From positions 1 through 44,952 of the forward strand of contig JAYSRU010000085.1 in NCBI GenBank assembly GCA_043720875.1: a stretch of 44,952 nucleotides of DNA, written 5' to 3'. Source of the DNA: JAYSRU01 sp043720875. GTDB taxonomy: Bacteria > Bacteroidota > Bacteroidia > Flavobacteriales_D > Crocinitomicaceae. Shown here piece by piece: positions 17,249 to 26,100 of this stretch. Position numbers and translations under genes: made by a program. How positions within the stretch are numbered: the stretch's first letter is position 1; each line of letters starts with the position of its first letter. Below the pieces are notes generated by a model. It searched no databases. It was given only the letters and a program-made list of their open reading frames with translations, and was not told the DNA's origin.

Positions 17249-18292
17249 ATGTCAGAAAGCGTTAAAAAACGAGTTGGGGTATTGCTCATCCAACTGGGAA
17301 CACCAAATAGTCCAAGCACCAAAGATGTACGTATTTATTTACGTGAATTTTTAAACGACCCGCGTGTAATCGACTTGCCCTGGCTCGCTCGAAAACTATT
17401 AGTAAATGGAATAATTGTGCCGTTTCGCGCACCAAAATCTGCCAAAATCTACAAAGAACTTTGGGATTTAGGTCAAGGTGTTTCACCATTGATGACGCAT
17501 ACCATAAAACAAGCCGAGCTGTTACAGCAACGTTTTGAATCTAACACAGCAATTGATGTTAAAATTCACATGGCAATGCGTTACCAGAACCCTTCAATGG
17601 AGAAGGTTTTAGAGGAAATGCGGAGAGAAAATTATGACAAAATAATTCTGGCCCCATTATTCCCTCAATATGCCAGCGCGTCTAATGGTTCAGCCATTCA
17701 AAAAGCATTCGAAATCATTAATAAATGGTGGGTAATTCCTGAAATTTCAATGGTTTCGCAATTCTTTAACAACGAAGGTTACATTGATTCTATCGTTGCC
17801 AGAGCTAATGCATTTGACCTTTCAGCATACGATCACATCATTTTTTCTTATCATGGTTTACCCGAGCGACACGTAGATAAAGTTTATGACACTGGACTTT
17901 GCGAAGACCAGCCGTGCGACACAACGCTTAATAATGAAAACAAATTCTGTTATAAAGCAACGTGCTACGCTACAACGCGTTTGATTGCGGAAAAACTTAA
18001 TTTAACAAGCGATCAATATACAGTGAGCTTTCAATCAAGGCTTGATAAAAAATGGTTAAGGCCTTTTTCAGACAAGGTTGTGGAAGAATGGGGAAACAAA
18101 GGAGCTAAAAATCTATTGATATTCTCTCCTGCATTTGTTGCAGATTGCTTAGAAACACTGGTTGAAATTGGCAGTGAATACAAAGAAATATTTGAGAAAG
18201 CTGGCGGAAACAGTGTGCAGTTAGTGCCAAGCAGTAATGATCACGTTCGTTTCATTGATGGGCTAGAAGAAATGGTAACTAAACGCCTGTAA
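17249..18292 (+). CDS. hemH: Ferrochelatase with four-cysteine insert
   Basis: The 347-residue protein has the ferrochelatase signature: GVLLIQLGTP at the start, LAPLFPQYA, catalytic H202 in SYHGLPERH, and the C-terminal SPAFVADCLETLVEI with E302 and E306 near the metal path. The enzyme inserts iron into a porphyrin at the membrane surface at the end of heme synthesis. Four cysteines at 218, 223, 234 and 239 lie in a loop just after the catalytic histidine, the pattern of bacterial ferrochelatases that carry an internal [2Fe-2S] cluster. The start at 17249 follows the lpd stop; an alternative ATG at 17204 would overlap lpd and add 15 atypical residues. Confidence 0.94.
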   Translation: MSESVKKRVGVLLIQLGTPNSPSTKDVRIYLREFLNDPRVIDLPWLARKLLVNGIIVPFRAPKSAKIYKELWDLGQGVSPLMTHTIKQAELLQQRFESNTAIDVKIHMAMRYQNPSMEKVLEEMRRENYDKIILAPLFPQYASASNGSAIQKAFEIINKWWVIPEISMVSQFFNNEGYIDSIVARANAFDLSAYDHIIFSYHGLPERHVDKVYDTGLCEDQPCDTTLNNENKFCYKATCYATTRLIAEKLNLTSDQYTVSFQSRLDKKWLRPFSDKVVEEWGNKGAKNLLIFSPAFVADCLETLVEIGSEYKEIFEKAGGNSVQLVPSSNDHVRFIDGLEEMVTKRL

Positions 18293-18331
18293 TCCTCCTT
18301 CTTACCAACAAACAAGACTTAACAATAAATT

Positions 18332-18359
18332 AATCAATAGCTGTAAACAGCTATTGATT
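18332..18359. repeat. Perfect 12-base inverted repeat overlapping the next promoter
   Basis: The arms AATCAATAGCTG (18332-18343) and CAGCTATTGATT (18348-18359) are exactly complementary with a TAAA loop. No T run follows on either strand, so it is a poor intrinsic terminator. The right arm contains the -33 TTG (18354-18356) of the promoter for the gene at 18410, so it may be an operator or a terminator for hemH that doubles as promoter DNA. Confidence 0.75.
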
Positions 18360-18383
18360 GAAAATTACGTTTCGCTATATTTG
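18354..18383 (+). promoter_or_regulatory. Promoter TTG-N19-TATATTTG for the secreted protein gene
   Basis: Both Bacteroidota promoter elements match exactly: TTG at 18354-18356 and TATATTTG at 18376-18383, spaced 19 bases. The transcript would start near 18390, about 20 bases before the ATG at 18410. Confidence 0.7.
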
Positions 18384-18409
18384 TAACACTAATTTAAATA
18401 ACTTTTATT

Positions 18410-19525
18410 ATGAAGAAAACACTACTAAGTATTGCAGTATTAGCTACAACAGCTATGAACGCCCAAATATTTTTTCCATCAGGAATGATTCTTGCACCAA
18501 CGTGGTCTTATGAAGACGTTGTAGGGCAAAATGGAGGGAATTTCACCAATGCCTTAACCGGGAATTCCGGAAGTGTAATTGTTGATGCCACTATGGATTA
18601 TACTACTTTTTTGAATGGTGACGCATATGATGGTGCATTTGAAACATTTGTAAACACTACCGACAGCGTCTACTCTGAAACTGGATTAGCATCCTCTTTA
18701 GTAGATACTACGGGTACAACAATAACATTGGCTGAACAATTAATCAATGGTCTTTATATTTCAAAGCAATATTTCTTTAGCACAACTTACGCTGTTGTTC
18801 GTGCTAACATTATTGTTAGAAACCCTAGCGCTGCTCCTATTGCTACAAAAGTGGGTATTATTTCAAATTTAGGTTCAGATGGAGCAACTATCATGGATAC
18901 TAGTTCAACAAATGGTGCGAGTTTAGTAGACGCTGACCGATGGATGATCACTTGGGATCAGGGTGTTGACCCCGACCCAATTCACACCTGGGTGCGTTTT
19001 GGTCCAGGCACAATCAATGCTACACCCGTTTTTGGAGACAAACCTGAGTTGAGTAATGGAAACTATTCCGACACTTTATCCATAACAGTTCCTGCGAACT
19101 CGTATTCTATTATTCTTCAGTTTAATAGAATGGACACAACAATTGCAGCAGCAAGAGCGAATGTTGGAACATTTAACACCGTAGCTACCATGCAAGCGTT
19201 GGGTTATTTCTCTGGAATGAACGGAGTTCAACTTTCAAGAGTTGTAAACTGGGATCTTTCTTCTCTTTACGCTGGCATCAACGAAAGCTACAACACTGTG
19301 AATGATGTAACGATTAGCCCAAACCCTAGTAAAGGTTTATTCAGTGTAAAATTGAATACTACTTCTAAAATAATTGTCACCAATTTGACTGGTCAAGTAG
19401 TTTACACCAACGAAGGAGTTGAAGGTGTACATGTTATTGATATTCAAGATCGTGCAAATGGAGTATACTTAGTGAAAGTTATCACTGAAAACTCAGAACA
19501 CACTCAAAAATTAATTAAAGAATAA
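18410..19525 (+). CDS. Secreted protein with T9SS type A sorting domain
   Basis: The 371-residue protein has a signal peptide (MKKTLLSIAVLATTAMNAQ, cleavage likely after NAQ). A beta-rich middle part of about 270 residues has no cysteines or known catalytic motif. The C-terminal domain (about 295-371) contains the type A signature: ISPNPSKGLF, then VVYTNEG and NGVYLVKV, ending LIKE. This directs export across the outer membrane by the type IX system and usually removal of the domain with attachment to the surface or release. The function of the exported part is unknown. Confidence 0.85.
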   Translation: MKKTLLSIAVLATTAMNAQIFFPSGMILAPTWSYEDVVGQNGGNFTNALTGNSGSVIVDATMDYTTFLNGDAYDGAFETFVNTTDSVYSETGLASSLVDTTGTTITLAEQLINGLYISKQYFFSTTYAVVRANIIVRNPSAAPIATKVGIISNLGSDGATIMDTSSTNGASLVDADRWMITWDQGVDPDPIHTWVRFGPGTINATPVFGDKPELSNGNYSDTLSITVPANSYSIILQFNRMDTTIAAARANVGTFNTVATMQALGYFSGMNGVQLSRVVNWDLSSLYAGINESYNTVNDVTISPNPSKGLFSVKLNTTSKIIVTNLTGQVVYTNEGVEGVHVIDIQDRANGVYLVKVITENSEHTQKLIKE

Positions 19526-19542
19526 GATTCTTAAATTATAAG

Positions 19543-19571
19543 AAAGCGTACAAATTGTGTACGCTTTTTTT
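19543..19571 (+). terminator. Terminator of the type A secreted protein gene
   Basis: A perfect 10-base stem AAAGCGTACA (19543-19552) / TGTACGCTTT (19558-19567) with a 5-base loop is followed by a run of T. It lies 18 bases past the stop. Confidence 0.85.
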
Positions 19572-19592
19572 GTACCCAAAAATTTGAGTTAA

Positions 19593-19630
19593 TAAAAAAA
19601 ACCGTCCCTAATAATTAGAAACGGTTTTAC
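19593..19630 (-). terminator. Terminator of the fabD gene
   Basis: The inverted repeat AAAACCGT (19598-19605) / ACGGTTTT (19621-19628) is followed on the minus strand by a run of eight T. It lies 22 bases past the fabD stop and, with the previous hairpin, forms a double terminator between converging genes. Confidence 0.75.
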
Positions 19631-19652
19631 CATTTTTTTTTATCTTATAGCC

Positions 19653-20537
19653 TTACACCGCCTCGCCTGAACTAACAGGAAATGCGCGGTCAACTTTCTT
19701 AAACAACCCTTGCAAAACCTTTCCAGGTCCAACTTCGATAATTTCAGAACAACCGTCAGCTATCATAGCTTGCATAATTTGTGTCCATTTTACAGGTGCC
19801 GTTAATTGTGCAATTAAATTCAATTTTATTTCCGAAGGATCCGTCACAGCGGTAGCGGTAACATTTTGATAAACCGGACAACTAGGATTTGAAAATACCG
19901 TAGCTTCAATAGCTGCAGCCAATTCTGTTCTTGCTGGCTCCATCAGTGGCGAATGAAACGCACCACCAACCGGCAAAACTAAGGCACGTTTAGCTCCCAA
20001 TTCTGTAAGTTTCACACACGCTTCCTCTACAGCGGTAACCGAACCAGAAATCACCAATTGACCAGGACAGTTGTAATTTGCTGCAACTACAACTCCATTA
20101 ATCTCACTACACGTATTTTCAACAACATCATCCTCTAAACCTAGAATTGCAGCCATCGTTGAAGGTTCTGCTTCACAAGCTTTTTGCATCGCAATTGCAC
20201 GCTTTGAAACCAAAACTAGACCATCTTCAAAAGTCAAAACTCCGTTGGCAACCAACGCCGAAAGTTCACCTAATGAATGACCTGCAACCATATCAGGTTG
20301 AAAATTATTCCCCATACAGATGGCCAAAATCGTAGAATGCAAAAATATAGCAGGCTGCGTGACTTTGGTTTGTTTCAATTCTTCATCAGTTCCGTTAAAC
20401 ATGATAGCTGTAATTTTGAAACCTAGGATATCATCTGCTTTATCGAATAATTCTTTCGCCTTTGGATTAGAATCGTACAATTCTTTACCCATGCCTACAA
20501 ATTGGGCACCTTGACCCGGAAACACGTATCCTTTCAT
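19653..20537 (-). CDS. fabD: Malonyl-CoA:ACP transacylase
   Basis: This 294-residue protein has FPGQGAQ at 6-12, nucleophile S88 in GHSLGE, R114 that holds the malonyl carboxylate (SKRAIAMQ), and catalytic H196 in GAFHSPLM, so all FabD active-site residues are present. It moves malonyl groups from CoA to acyl carrier protein in fatty acid synthesis. The gene stands alone: no other fab gene is adjacent, and its own terminator and -7 box flank it. Confidence 0.96.
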   Translation of the reverse strand: MKGYVFPGQGAQFVGMGKELYDSNPKAKELFDKADDILGFKITAIMFNGTDEELKQTKVTQPAIFLHSTILAICMGNNFQPDMVAGHSLGELSALVANGVLTFEDGLVLVSKRAIAMQKACEAEPSTMAAILGLEDDVVENTCSEINGVVVAANYNCPGQLVISGSVTAVEEACVKLTELGAKRALVLPVGGAFHSPLMEPARTELAAAIEATVFSNPSCPVYQNVTATAVTDPSEIKLNLIAQLTAPVKWTQIMQAMIADGCSEIIEVGPGKVLQGLFKKVDRAFPVSSGEAV

Positions 20538-20556
20538 CTTTACTTTGATTTAGCTG

Positions 20557-20564
20557 CAAATATA
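20557..20564 (-). promoter_or_regulatory. -7 box TATATTTG of fabD
   Basis: Read on the minus strand, TATATTTG is an exact -7 match, 20 bases before the fabD ATG at 20537, which gives a short leader of roughly 13 bases. No clear -33 TTG is present. Confidence 0.5.
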
Positions 20565-20646
20565 AACAACTCATCATAACTATTCATTTTTACGTCGATT
20601 CAATTTAACATCAAATTCCTAAACAATGAAAAACTGAACAAAATTG

Positions 20647-21180
20647 TTATTTTAATCGATCGGCAAAAACTGCTTTGAATTTTTCATATTTAGGGCGCGA
20701 AACTGCTGCGCAATAAGGATTATCAGGATTCAATGCCAAATAATTTTGATGATAATCTTCTGCTGCAAAATAATTAAGTATTGGTCCGATTTCAGTCACC
20801 ACGGGGTCTGGCCAAACCTCATCCCTATTTAATTTTTCTTTCAATGCTTCAGCCAATATCTTTTGGTCTTCGTCATGATAAAATATACACGAACGATATT
20901 GTGTGCCGATGTCATTTCCTTGTCTATTTAAACTTGTAGGATTATGCACGAACCAAAATACTTCCAATAACTTATCGAAACCAATAATATCCGAATCGTA
21001 TTCAATTCTAACTATTTCCGCATGTCCGGTTGTGCCGGTACAAACTTCCTTATAGGTTGGATTTGCAATCTGCCCTCCACTATATCCGGAAGTCACACTT
21101 AAAACCCCTTTCAATTCAGAGAAACAAGCTTCTACACACCAAAAACATCCAGCTCCGAATGTTGCTAATTTTATATTCAT
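20647..21180 (-). CDS. msrA: Peptide-methionine (S)-S-oxide reductase MsrA, cytoplasmic
   Basis: The 177-residue protein starts almost directly with the active site GAGCFWC (nucleophile C12), followed by the GYSGG, GHAEIVRIEYD and QYRS motifs of MsrA and the C-terminal HQNYLALNP segment. It reduces the S-epimer of methionine sulfoxide. No signal peptide exists, and an in-frame stop 12 bases upstream of the ATG excludes one. It lies 9 bases behind msrB in the same operon. Confidence 0.95.
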   Translation of the reverse strand: MNIKLATFGAGCFWCVEACFSELKGVLSVTSGYSGGQIANPTYKEVCTGTTGHAEIVRIEYDSDIIGFDKLLEVFWFVHNPTSLNRQGNDIGTQYRSCIFYHDEDQKILAEALKEKLNRDEVWPDPVVTEIGPILNYFAAEDYHQNYLALNPDNPYCAAVSRPKYEKFKAVFADRLK

Positions 21181-21189
21181 ACGGCAATA

Positions 21190-21708
21190 CTACTTACTTT
21201 TTACAAACTTTAGCGATGCCGAATTGATACAATATCTAATTCCGGTTGGTTTTGGTCCATCATTAAAGGAATGCCCTAAGTGAGCATCACATACAGAACA
21301 TGTATTTTCTGTGCGAATCATTCCATAAGACTCATCTACAACATCTGTAACTACTTCTGATTTAATCGGCTGATAAAACGATGGCCAACCTGTCCCTGAA
21401 TCAAATTTAGTTTTAGATTCAAATAGGGCTGTATTACAACACACGCAATGGTAAACGCCTTTTTCGTGATGATCAACATATTTACCTGTAAATGCCCTCT
21501 CGGTGCCTTTCTCCCTCGTCACATTGTACTCTAAATCGGTTAACACCGCCTTCCACTCCGCATCAGTTTTGACGATTTTTCTAATCTTTAAAGTATCTCC
21601 AACCATGGTTTCTCCACGTTGAACAGAACTTGATTCATTCGTATTTCCTTTAGAATAACATCCACATGCCAGTAACGCTGGAACTAGAATTAAGATTACT
21701 ATTTTCAT
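21190..21708 (-). CDS. msrB: Peptide-methionine (R)-S-oxide reductase MsrB, lipoprotein form
   Basis: The 172-residue protein carries a lipoprotein signal with lipobox LLAC (C15), so the enzyme should be membrane-anchored outside the cytoplasm. The MsrB domain (about 45-170) has the two zinc CxxC pairs (CVCC and CSVC), GTGWPSF, DAHLGHSF and the catalytic cysteine in RYCINSAS. It reduces the R-epimer of methionine sulfoxide. msrA follows after 9 bases. The predicted compartments of the two enzymes differ. Confidence 0.94.
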   Translation of the reverse strand: MKIVILILVPALLACGCYSKGNTNESSSVQRGETMVGDTLKIRKIVKTDAEWKAVLTDLEYNVTREKGTERAFTGKYVDHHEKGVYHCVCCNTALFESKTKFDSGTGWPSFYQPIKSEVVTDVVDESYGMIRTENTCSVCDAHLGHSFNDGPKPTGIRYCINSASLKFVKSK

Positions 21709-21805
21709 TTTTATCGTTTTATTTAATACTGTAACACTAACGTAAATTACTTACATTTAGTTTTCAATTCCAAAATAGGATTACACAAAATGTGTTAATT
21801 AGAAC

Positions 21806-21813
21806 TACCTTTG
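21806..21813 (+). promoter_or_regulatory. -7 box TACCTTTG of the MFS transporter gene
   Basis: An exact TAnnTTTG match ends only 7 bases before the ATG at 21821, so transcription would begin at or next to the start codon and the mRNA may be leaderless. A TTA at 21781-21783, 22 bases upstream, is the nearest -33 candidate. Confidence 0.55.
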
Positions 21814-21820
21814 TGGTCAA

Positions 21821-23005
21821 ATGAATTCAACAACAGCAGTAAAACACAAATATTCCAATAACTTTTGGTTAATGTGCATTGCTATATTTTTATTTACAAC
21901 ATCATTTAACCTCCTAATGCCAGAATTCAATGCTATGATTTCTAATTTAGGTGGTGCAGACTTAAAAGGACTTAGCATTATCTTATTCACTTTAAGTGCA
22001 GGTTTATCTCGCCCGAGTGCAGGAAAATTGTCAGATTTTATTGGACGAAAAAAAGTAATGTACATTGGCGTTGTCATTTGTATCCTCGTTTCATTGAGTT
22101 ACGTGTTCGCTTCTTCGTTAATCATTTTTCTAATATTGAGATTTTTTCACGGTCTCTGTCAAGGATTTTTTCCAACTGCTGCAACCGCGTTAATGACAGA
22201 CATACTTCCTGCAGATCGGAGAGGGCAAGGAATGGCGGCATTTGGAACAGCAATTTCCTTAGGAATCGGAATAGGACAGGGAATCTCGACCCAACTAATA
22301 TCCACCATGGGTATTCAATTCATTTTCTCTCTTTCGGCGGCATTAGCATTCGTTGCTGGAATTTTGATTTATTTCATGAAAGAAACGCTTCCTAATGCAA
22401 AAGCATTCAAACGTGAGCAATTAAAGTTAAAAACCAATGAACTGTTTGAAAAATCAGTTGCTCCAGCTGCGATTGTGATGTTTCTATCTGCTTTCTGCTC
22501 TGGGTTAATTTTTGTAATCACCCCAGATTTTTCTGGTTATTTAGGCCTTGAAAATAAAGGATGGTTTTTTATGGTCTATGTTTCCAGCACCATCATTGTT
22601 AGGCTAATTTCGGGAGGAGTTTCCGATAAATTTGGTCGAAAAGAAACGCTGCTTTTCGCTATGCTACTTTGTTTTTTATCGATGGTACTTTTGGCTTTCT
22701 GTGAAACCATATTTATGTACAACATTTGCGCCTTGATCTTTGGTTTTGCCACTGGAATATCCAGTCCAGCAATTTTTGCATGGACAGCAGACCTGTCACA
22801 CCCACAACGCAGAGGTATTGGAGCTGGAACCATGTTTATTGCCTTAGAATTTGGAATTTTAGCAGGTTCCGCTAGCACGCTTGTGACCAATCATAACACG
22901 TTAGCCTCGCTTCGCATTGTTTTCTTAACCGGTGCAATAAGTGCACTTTTGGCTTGTGTCTACCTCTTCCTGTCCATAAGAAACAAAAAGTCACTTTCCT
23001 TGTAA
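21821..23005 (+). CDS. Major facilitator superfamily transporter
   Basis: The 394-residue protein has about twelve hydrophobic segments in two halves. The first half has the MFS loop signature GKLSDFIGRKKV between segments 2 and 3, and the second half repeats it as GGVSDKFGRKET. A proline/glycine-rich segment (GIGIGQGIS) corresponds to MFS motif C and suggests an antiporter-type drug or metabolite exporter. Substrate cannot be told. It is divergent from msrBA, with 112 bases between the starts. Confidence 0.9.
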   Translation: MNSTTAVKHKYSNNFWLMCIAIFLFTTSFNLLMPEFNAMISNLGGADLKGLSIILFTLSAGLSRPSAGKLSDFIGRKKVMYIGVVICILVSLSYVFASSLIIFLILRFFHGLCQGFFPTAATALMTDILPADRRGQGMAAFGTAISLGIGIGQGISTQLISTMGIQFIFSLSAALAFVAGILIYFMKETLPNAKAFKREQLKLKTNELFEKSVAPAAIVMFLSAFCSGLIFVITPDFSGYLGLENKGWFFMVYVSSTIIVRLISGGVSDKFGRKETLLFAMLLCFLSMVLLAFCETIFMYNICALIFGFATGISSPAIFAWTADLSHPQRRGIGAGTMFIALEFGILAGSASTLVTNHNTLASLRIVFLTGAISALLACVYLFLSIRNKKSLSL

Positions 23006-23014
23006 ACAGTAAAA

Positions 23015-23039
23015 TAACTGGCTAATTAATAACCAGTTA
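23015..23039 (+). terminator. Possible hairpin behind the MFS gene
   Basis: A 7-base stem TAACTGG / CCAGTTA with an 11-base loop sits 10 bases past the stop. It lacks a T run on the plus strand, so termination is uncertain. Confidence 0.35.
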
Positions 23040-23149
23040 GGCTTCCAAAAACAGAAATCATTTTGTAAAAAGAATATTTATTTTATGTAGTATCGTATTC
23101 ATTTTTTTGTATATTCGCCTTGCTAAAAAAATAAAACGGTTAGATACTT

Positions 23150-26100
23150 ATGGAAAAAAATATACTCAGAAACTTTAGTTTCGCGTGCTTGCTATTTATG
23201 AATGGTGGGTTCCACAGTCAATCTTGGGTCAAAATGATGCAAGATCCTACGGTAAATTTTTATACTACTGTAGATTCTTTTAACGCCTATTGGTCGGACA
23301 GACCTCAGGAAAAAGGTAAGGGATATAAAGTTTTTAGAAGATGGGAAGCATTTATGCGTCCAAGAGTTTTCCCTTCTGGCGAAATCTCTAATGCATCTTT
23401 GGGATATGAAAACTTCGAGGCATTTAAAACTGCAAATCCTGGGTTATTTTTAGAAAAAATTGCAAATGCGTGGACACCAATGGGACCTGTTGGCGCACCT
23501 GCTGGCGGCGGTGCTGGACGTTTGAACTTTGTGAGACAAGATCCAACAAATGCAAGTATAATTTATGTTGGCGCTCCTGACGGAGGTATTTGGAAAACAA
23601 TTAATGGCGGAACATCTTGGACGACTTTAACCGATCAAGTTACTGCTACATGCATTGGTTTTGGCGACCTTGCAATAGACCCGACAAATAATCAAATTTT
23701 ATATGCAACAACGGGAGATAGCGATGCTTCGGATACTTATTCTGTAGGTGTATTAAAATCAACTGATGGTGGAACAACATGGCTACCAACAGGGCTAGTT
23801 TGGACGGTTAACCAATACCGTAACATTCGTAGAATCTTAATTGATCCATCCAACACTCAAAAATTGATAATCAGTTCAAGCAACGGTATTTATAGAACAA
23901 TAAATGGTGGAACATCTTGGACTCAAACAAGAGCTGGGGATTATTGGGACATGGAATTTCAACCAACTGTTCCAAATACAGTTTATGCAACAGGAAAGGC
24001 TGCTGGTGCAAGTGATCAATTTTTTAAATCGACAGATAATGGAGTTACGTTTACACAAATTGTTTCAGTAATTCCAACCACTGGCGTTCAACGAATTGCA
24101 ATAGCGGTAACACCTGCAAATAATGCGTATGTATATTTATTAGCGGGAAGATCTAGTGACCAAGGACTTATGGGTGTTTACCAGTCAACCAATGCCGGTA
24201 CTACTTTCACAAGTCAATCAACGAGTCCAAATTATTTAGGATATAACAGTAATGGTGGTGATGCTGGAGGCCAAGCATTTTATGATTTAGCCATAGGTTG
24301 TTCTCCTACGAACGCCAATGAAGTATTTGTTGGCGGTGTCAACATTTGGAGAAGCACAAACGGAGGAACGAGTTTTGCGATTAATGCGCATTGGACTGGT
24401 TCCGGAGCACCCTATGTTCATGCAGATATTCACGACATTGTTTTCAGTACGGGCTCTGCAACTACACTTTTTGCGGCCTGTGACGGTGGACTTTTTAAGT
24501 CAACCAACAACGGAACTGCATGGTCGGACATCAGTACAAATTTATCCATTGCTCAGCAATATTCTGTTAGTTCAGCGGTATTATCTGCAACCAGATTATT
24601 ATCTGGTCATCAAGATAATGGTACGAATTTCTATAACGCAGGTGCGTGGTCACAAGTATATGGTGGAGATGGAATGGATGTTATCATTGACAGAACCAAC
24701 AATGCCACTTTTTATGAAGGATATGTTTACGGTGATTTCAATAGATCAACCAACAGTGGCGGTGGCTGGACTGGAATTTTCACTGCCCAAAGTGGGACAG
24801 GAAACTGGCACACCCCAATAAAACAAGATCCAATAACTGCTAATACAATTTATGCTGGTTATGCTCAACTTTACAAATCTACAAATCAAGGAACAGCCTC
24901 GGCTGCAATTTCCGCTTTTGCTGGAACAACCAATATTACAGAATTTGCAGTTGCCCCCTCAAATGCAAGTGTAATTTATGTTATTAGAGGATCTACACTT
25001 CAAAAGACTATAAATGGCGGAACTAATTGGACAGATATAACAGGAACCCTTCCGGTTGGTTTAGCAAATATGACTTATGTTGCGATCAGCAATGTTGATC
25101 CATTAAAAGTGTGGATAACGTTTTCAGGCTACAACGCAGCAAATAAGGTGTTTAAATCAATCAATGGAGGAACAAGTTGGACAAATGTTTCAACCGGATT
25201 ACCAAATCTTCCAGTAAACTGTATTGTGTTTCAAAACAGCACAGTAAATGATGGGATTTATGTCGGAACTGACGTTGGTGTTTATTACAAAGACAACATA
25301 ATAGCTGGATGGCAAACTTTTTTTTCAGGGTTACCTTACGTTGCAGTGAGAGAACTAGACATTTATTATACAACTGGAAAGATTCGTGCTGCAACATTTG
25401 GCAGAGGAACTTGGCAAAGTGATGTAAACTCAGCTACCAACCCCCCTGTTGCAGCATTTGCAGCAAGTAATTTAAATGGTTGTGTGGGTTCACCGATTCA
25501 ATTTACAGATCAATCAGGATTTTCTCCAACTTCTTGGGCTTGGACTTTCCCTAGTGGAACTCCATCCACTTCGACTGTACAAAATCCAACATGTACTTGG
25601 AACACGCCGGGAACATATAGCGTGACTTTAATTGCAACTAATGCCAACGGATCAAATTCAATTTCTCAATCCATTACAATTAGTGCCGCAACAACGATTA
25701 CTTCTGGAACGCCATTAGTTCAAGGTTTTGTTGGCGCAACTTTTCCTCCTACCAATTGGTCAATCACTAACGTTGGTGATCCTGGAACATGGGTTCGAAA
25801 TGCTATTTCAGGATTTGCACCTACAGCTGGTACCAGCGCTCTTTTCGACAATTATGTAATTGATAATCGTGGAACAAGAGACAACCTCAACTTACCGAAC
25901 GTAAACGTAGCTGGTGCAACAACTGTTACTATGACTTTTGATGTTGCTCATGCACCTTATGGCACTGGAAACATTGACACATTAATTGTACAAGTGTCGG
26001 CTGATTGTGGCTCAACTTGGACAAATGTATACAGTAAAAATGGAACAACATTAGCAACCAATGGTGGCGCGTTTGTAACTACATTTTATACACCTGCAGC

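Noticed and set aside
20557..20646. Possible small gene or RNA between fabD and msrA
   Set aside because: The stretch holds only the fabD -7 box and AT-rich sequence, without hairpin or open frame of note.
24318..24821. Open frame of 167 codons inside the giant secreted protein gene, same strand
   Set aside because: It lies wholly inside a gene with clear propeller motifs in another frame and has no signal of its own; it is a shadow frame.
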